Below are positions 37,101-40,128 of a stretch of DNA of 40,128 nucleotides, piece after piece (the stretch's first letter is position 1; each line of letters starts with the position of its first letter). The stretch is from Formosa algae (GTDB lineage: Bacteria > Bacteroidota > Bacteroidia > Flavobacteriales > Flavobacteriaceae). A program made the translations under genes and the position numbers. Location of the stretch: the NCBI RefSeq assembly GCF_001439665.1, contig NZ_LMAK01000037.1:1-40128 (forward strand), written 5' to 3'. The notes under the pieces are model-generated. The model saw nothing but the letters and a program-made list of their open reading frames with translations. It was not told the origin of the DNA and ran no database searches.

Positions 37101-38331
37101 TATCTAGCCGATTAAAGGAAATGCGTTTTCCGCTTTGCAAATCTAAAGGTTCGGACGATTTACTAATTTCACTTCTAAAAAATGACACCCAAATTCTCCC
37201 GTCTTTATCTTCAACCAAGTCGGTAATTAAATTACTAGATAGCGACCTATCGTCAAATGCATTATGAGAGTAATTTTGAAAATCTTTTAAATTCTTATCG
37301 AATTTATTTAATCCACCTTGAGCTGTTCCAATCCAAAGCACACCAAAATTGTCTTCGTAAAAACAATTTACACGATTACTTGTTAAACCATTTTTATATT
37401 TAGAGTTGTATTGAAAAAAAGTAAAATCGCCAGTTTTGGTCTCATATTTTATAGCACCATCATTACGTGTACCTATCCATAAATTCTTATCCTTATCTAA
37501 AAACAGAGCTTGAATATCGAACCTTGAAGCACTAATTTCTGTATCGCCTTTTGTAAAATAACTCCCTACTGTAAGTAACTGCCCATTCTCGTAAAAGGTT
37601 TGATACAAACCTGAAGTGGTGCCAATCCATATAGAGTTATTAACTTTTAGAATTTCTTTGATGTTTCCAATATTCGCATCTATACTAAGCTCTAATACGG
37701 TTATGGCATAATTGTCGTCTTCATTTATATCGACTTTAACAATGTTCTGAGTAGTAGCCACTAACAACTCTGAATTAGAAAGAAACTCGACCCCCGTTAT
37801 AATACTTTCGTTTAATACGTGCGACACATCAATTTCTGCAATTTTGTTAGGATGTTGTAAATCTTCACTAGTAGAATCATAGACTTTAATTTTGTGAGCG
37901 TCTCCAACCCAAATGCGATTTTGGTTGTCTTGTTTAATGAAAAGATCTTTTTGAATAGATTGATCTACAAGAATAAACTCCTCTTTATCTGTGAGGTATA
38001 AACACACGCCTCCTCGAGTACCAATCCATAATCGGCCTTTAGAATCGTTTAAAAGAGTAGATACAAAATTGTTTGGTAAGGAGTTTTTATCTTCTATGTT
38101 ATGATAATAATAATCGAAAGAATATCCGTCGTAACGCACTAATCCATTGGGTGTCGCTACCCATAAATAGCCGCTAGAATCTGAAATAATAGAATGTACT
38201 GTGTTCTGAAAAAAACCTTGTTCGCTATTAAAGGATTCTATACGTTGATTACTAAGCTTAATAGGTTTGTCTTGAGCGTAACTAAAACTGACACATAGAA
38301 ATATCAGTAATCGAATTATTCTTATTTTCAT
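34195..38331 (-). CDS. Hybrid two-component system (HTCS) sensor-regulator
   Basis: 1378 residues in one chain. Signal peptide 1-19. Two-bladed-propeller sensor region about 30-700, made of repeated LWIGT-type blocks (for example LWVATPNGL, LWIGTRGGV, LWIGTAQGG, LWMSTDMGI). Y_Y_Y domain about 740-810. One membrane helix about 815-839. Histidine kinase: H875 in NISHDFKTPL, N991 in NLFSNAVKYSS, and NGTGIGLALC (1051-1060). Receiver: D1178 in LVISDVMMP, with K1230. AraC-type DNA-binding domain about 1290-1376. Such proteins sense a glycan fragment in the periplasm and switch on the adjacent susCD locus. It is transcribed in the same direction as its targets and is separated from them by a 374-base gap. 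Confidence 0.97.
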   Translation of the reverse strand: MKIRIIRLLIFLCVSFSYAQDKPIKLSNQRIESFNSEQGFFQNTVHSIISDSSGYLWVATPNGLVRYDGYSFDYYYHNIEDKNSLPNNFVSTLLNDSKGRLWIGTRGGVCLYLTDKEEFILVDQSIQKDLFIKQDNQNRIWVGDAHKIKVYDSTSEDLQHPNKIAEIDVSHVLNESIITGVEFLSNSELLVATTQNIVKVDINEDDNYAITVLELSIDANIGNIKEILKVNNSIWIGTTSGLYQTFYENGQLLTVGSYFTKGDTEISASRFDIQALFLDKDKNLWIGTRNDGAIKYETKTGDFTFFQYNSKYKNGLTSNRVNCFYEDNFGVLWIGTAQGGLNKFDKNLKDFQNYSHNAFDDRSLSSNLITDLVEDKDGRIWVSFFRSEISKSSEPLDLQSGKRISFNRLDNQLRQLENQWVLTMFQDLKGYWWIGTNKGVYLYDENQDALKPVILEHNGASESLIFNRVIQQIDADQILLAGQKVFLLNNPWDTILDDKPVEVQSELFTIGKNNQINDYNKDTYGNHWFASNLGLYRVQVENGSWMVKNYLTTTSESKNLALSYNYIFNVHVASNKTVWLGTYGGGVMKIDLNSSGDPENITGFHRNDGLRDEVIYGILEDDEGLLWMSTDMGISCMDPKKGVFNFYDVSDGVLSNNFRQSAFLKTSKGIMLMGGVDGLTVFDPKQIVKNVNAPKVLISRLKINNEPVVYGKKINGKTILKQSIAETKELDIEHNNRNISLDIIVQHSATPNKNKVAYKLEGVNQDWIENDSGKTTATYTNLSPGSYEFLYRGANGDGLWTPVEHFKINVLAPWYLRWWSLVIWMCLVLLIAHSIMTYLVRLEKLNQKLKFEQLEKERVREMNQAKLRFFTNISHDFKTPLSLIIGPLEKIADEYKTNDNQKYFSIIQNNILRLQRLIDQLISYRKAEAGHLELNYSKVTLGDFMYPLMEGFEDYAHRSLLNFYYKIDDPNKLISIDINKTERILLNLFSNAVKYSSSYKEVSIEAGIITQNNEEVLSLKVTNTGGEISPEKIDRIFDRFYRGVDEKQDWNGTGIGLALCKSLVDLMKGDISVTSEPDKKTEFKIILPISNHGDVIEEHELKKYHKIVTDWLPSELESIQDQPMDASRSTLLIIDDEQDVRTFLYEAFKDRYNIVMAVDGEDGLLKLKENLPQLVISDVMMPKLNGYELCKQIKSDTELCHIPVILLTAMDDNFKKLQGLELGADDYIVKPFSIKYLEVRVKKLIENKQRIFEYYSRNSFLPKDSLISSSKDKQFLESINQSIEKNMSNSVFGVEELAADIGMSTSHFYRKLKELTGQAPNFYLRNFRMQKAAELLTANKNLTAADVMFEIGIESKSYYSSAFKKIHGVSPSEFVKKR

Positions 38332-38603
38332 AGGCTCTATTTAATTAAAACACCTATTCTTTAACCACAAAATCACTTATTTATCCTGACTTTTATAAAG
38401 TATTTAAGAATAGTTTAATTCCTTTTACTACTAATCAAAAATACAGCTTAATACTTAATTATATATAAAAAACCACCCTCTTTTATATTAAAAAACAAAG
38501 AAAATTCAATATCATAAGCTTTATTATATGGATAGCTTAATTTCTCTATAAACACTTTTATAAACATGCACTATTAAGATGTATTATAAAAAATGAGTTG
38601 TAT
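38332..38603. other. Intergenic region between lutC-like gene and HTCS
   Basis: 272 AT-rich bases with no supported gene. On the minus strand TATTTTTG at 38443-38436 fits the Bacteroidetes -7 consensus TAnnTTTG about 105 bases before the HTCS start, but I see no matching TTG at the -33 distance, so the promoter call is weak. No clear terminator hairpin follows the LutC stop. Confidence 0.3.
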
Positions 38604-39191
38604 TTACTTTAAAAACAAAGTCAGACTCAACGCACCATGTGCGCCTATAACTAAAGATTGTTCTATATCTGCTGTTTTAGACGGTCCAGATAAGAAAACT
38701 CCAAAATCATTGTCTTGTGCTGCTAATTTTTGATAGGCCTGATGCATAAACGGTACAAGCTCTTTTTGATCGACTACAATAACCAAATGTTTTGTGATAA
38801 ACGGCAATACGCGCATTGGTAAAGTAGCATCTTTAATCCATACTGCACCATTTTCGGCTACACCTAAATCACTTTCTAAAACTAAAATATCTAAATCTTC
38901 TAAATCTTTCGGACTTTGAAGCGTTTCAAAATCTACCGTATTAAAATCTGCTGTATTTTCAAGTGTTGAATATTTTACTTTGCCTTCCGGAAACAAGGTT
39001 TTAATCTGATTTAAAATAGCGTTGTTAGTACTTGCTTTTATAACTTGCCCTCCTGCGACTTCTACTTTTAAAACAAACTCATCTACAATATTCCTAGAGT
39101 CTGCAAACACTTCTACATTTACAGTCGGCAACTCTAATATATCTGGTTTATTCGTTTTTATTCTTGATAAAATTGCGGCTCTACTACTCAT
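38604..39191 (-). CDS. lutC: LutC-type LUD-domain protein for L-lactate oxidation
   Basis: I place the start at the ATG at 39191 (195 residues), overlapping the preceding stop by 8 bases (ATGAGTAG). Longer frames lie inside lutB. The protein opens MSSRAAILSRIKTNKP, has the mixed alpha/beta core of the LUD family with ENGAVWIKD (about 125-133) and LPFITKHLVIVVDQ, and ends IGAHGALSLTLFL, where IG-HG-xx is the usual closing motif. With LutA and LutB it forms the iron-sulfur L-lactate dehydrogenase complex. It is a cytoplasmic protein. Next to a fucose-glycan locus it may deal with L-lactate formed from fucose. Confidence 0.88.
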   Translation of the reverse strand: MSSRAAILSRIKTNKPDILELPTVNVEVFADSRNIVDEFVLKVEVAGGQVIKASTNNAILNQIKTLFPEGKVKYSTLENTADFNTVDFETLQSPKDLEDLDILVLESDLGVAENGAVWIKDATLPMRVLPFITKHLVIVVDQKELVPFMHQAYQKLAAQDNDFGVFLSGPSKTADIEQSLVIGAHGALSLTLFLK

Positions 39192-40128
39192 CTTTTTTTC
39201 TATTTTTATACCACTCATCAAAACTTTCTTCTGGACCAGAAGGTAAATCCCGTGCATTCCCCCAAACATTAGGTTTAGAATTAATCATGCCCTTAGGTAG
39301 ATTTCTTAGAGACCAACGTGCCACCTTACCAACTTTTTCGAATTTGGCAGGTTTAGAAAACATATCGCCCATCATTTTCATAGACATCGCTTTCACGTAA
39401 GGTTGCTTTGTTTCTTTTGTAATGATTTGACGCCATTTATAAAGTTGTGTATGAATATCTATTTTCACCGGACATACATCTGAACACGATCCGCACAAGG
39501 TTGATGCGAATGGTAAACTACTGTGTTTCTTTAAATCTTTTCCTGGTGATAGAATAGAACCAATGGGTCCTGGAATAGTCGCATCGTAACTATGTCCACC
39601 GCTACGTCTGTAAATCGGACAAGTGTTCATACATGCACCACATCGGATGCATTGCAATGAAGCTCTAAAGTCTGGACGACTCAATTGCTCGGTTCTCCCA
39701 TTATCCACGATTACTATATGCATTTTAGTGCCCTTTCGAGGCTTTTTAAAATGCGAGGAATAGGTTGTGATGTGTTGCCCCGTAGCACTGCGTCCTAATA
39801 AACGTAAAAACACACCTAAGTGTTCTTGCTTTGGAATAATCTTTTCAATACCCATACAAGCAATATGCACTGGTGCTAAATGCGCACCCATATCAGCATT
39901 CCCTTCGTTAGTACATACCACAAATCCACCTGTATCTGCAATGGCAAAATTGACTCCTGTTATGGCAGCATCTGCGCTTACAAACTTTTCTCTAAGATGC
40001 TTTCTTGCTTCTCCAGTTAAGTATTGTGGATCGCCATCGCAAGGCTTAGTGCCTAAATGTTTTTGGAATAACACATCGACTTCTTCCTTTGTTTTATGAA
40101 TGGCTGGCAACACAATATGGCTTGGCGG
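39184..40128 (-). CDS. lutB: LutB-type iron-sulfur protein, 5' end outside the window
   Basis: The frame stays open to the window edge (PPSHIV precedes LPAIHKTKEEV), so this is the C-terminal 314 residues of a protein usually of about 450-480. It shows TGVNFAIADTGGFVVCTNEGN, typical of LutB, then two ferredoxin-like clusters: CIRCGACMNTCP and LCGSCSDVCPVKI. A C-terminal region with W-x-R-N-LP segments follows. It passes electrons in the LutABC L-lactate oxidation complex. LutA should lie just upstream, outside the window. The stop overlaps the lutC start. Confidence 0.9.
   Translation of the reverse strand, partial: PPSHIVLPAIHKTKEEVDVLFQKHLGTKPCDGDPQYLTGEARKHLREKFVSADAAITGVNFAIADTGGFVVCTNEGNADMGAHLAPVHIACMGIEKIIPKQEHLGVFLRLLGRSATGQHITTYSSHFKKPRKGTKMHIVIVDNGRTEQLSRPDFRASLQCIRCGACMNTCPIYRRSGGHSYDATIPGPIGSILSPGKDLKKHSSLPFASTLCGSCSDVCPVKIDIHTQLYKWRQIITKETKQPYVKAMSMKMMGDMFSKPAKFEKVGKVARWSLRNLPKGMINSKPNVWGNARDLPSGPEESFDEWYKNRKKDE

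Noticed and set aside
38436-38443. TATTTTTG as a firm HTCS promoter
   Set aside because: It fits the -7 consensus, but no -33 element is seen at the right distance in AT-rich DNA, so I kept it only as a remark.
1-40128. Mobile element, prophage, CRISPR or RNA genes
   Set aside because: I saw no transposase, integrase, direct-repeat array, tRNA or rRNA sequence on either strand.

Overview
The window looks like part of the chromosome of a marine Flavobacteriaceae-type bacterium (Bacteroidetes). The DNA is AT-rich, Shine-Dalgarno sites are absent or weak, starts are often preceded by TAAAA-type leaders, and the locus carries a SusC/SusD pair, a hybrid two-component sensor and many secreted sulfatases. 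All genes I can support lie on the minus strand, so transcription runs from high to low coordinates. I saw no tRNA, rRNA, transposase, integrase or CRISPR array. The genus cannot be fixed from the sequence alone.

Layout in transcription order. (1) 40128-38604: the 3' part of a LutB-type iron-sulfur protein and a LutC-type protein, overlapping by 8 bases, for L-lactate oxidation. (2) 38331-34195: a 1378-residue hybrid two-component system (HTCS) regulator. (3) 34194-33821: a non-coding stretch with an AT-rich hairpin and short phased repeats. (4) 33820-24828: GH29, sulfatase, sulfatase, GH29, SGNH esterase, sulfatase, tightly spaced. (5) 24777-20235: SusC then SusD. (6) 20234-20023: a gap holding a strong terminator-like hairpin. 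(7) 20022-263: sulfatase, GH43-CBM6, sulfatase, divergent GH29-like protein, GH95, GH29, GH43 with a beta/gamma-crystallin domain, beta-helix lipoprotein, alpha/beta-hydrolase esterase, sulfatase, a broken GH172 gene, and a beta-helix protein with a C-terminal PDZ domain. (8) 260-1: the start of another secreted protein that runs off the window.

Together this is one large polysaccharide utilization locus. It has six S1 sulfatases, three recognisable GH29 proteins plus one divergent relative, one GH95, two GH43, two parallel beta-helix proteins and two esterase-type hydrolases. The inferred substrate is a sulfated, acylated, fucose-rich glycan with pentose branches (fucoidan or another fucose-containing sulfated polysaccharide). 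The HTCS would sense a released oligosaccharide, SusCD would import it, and the sulfatases, esterases and exo-glycosidases would strip it in the periplasm or at the cell surface. The neighbouring lut genes fit because L-fucose catabolism yields L-lactate or L-lactaldehyde. I see no protein I can recognise as a known endo-fucanase (GH107, GH168, GH174, GH187), so the two beta-helix proteins and the divergent GH29-like protein are the best places to look for new activities.
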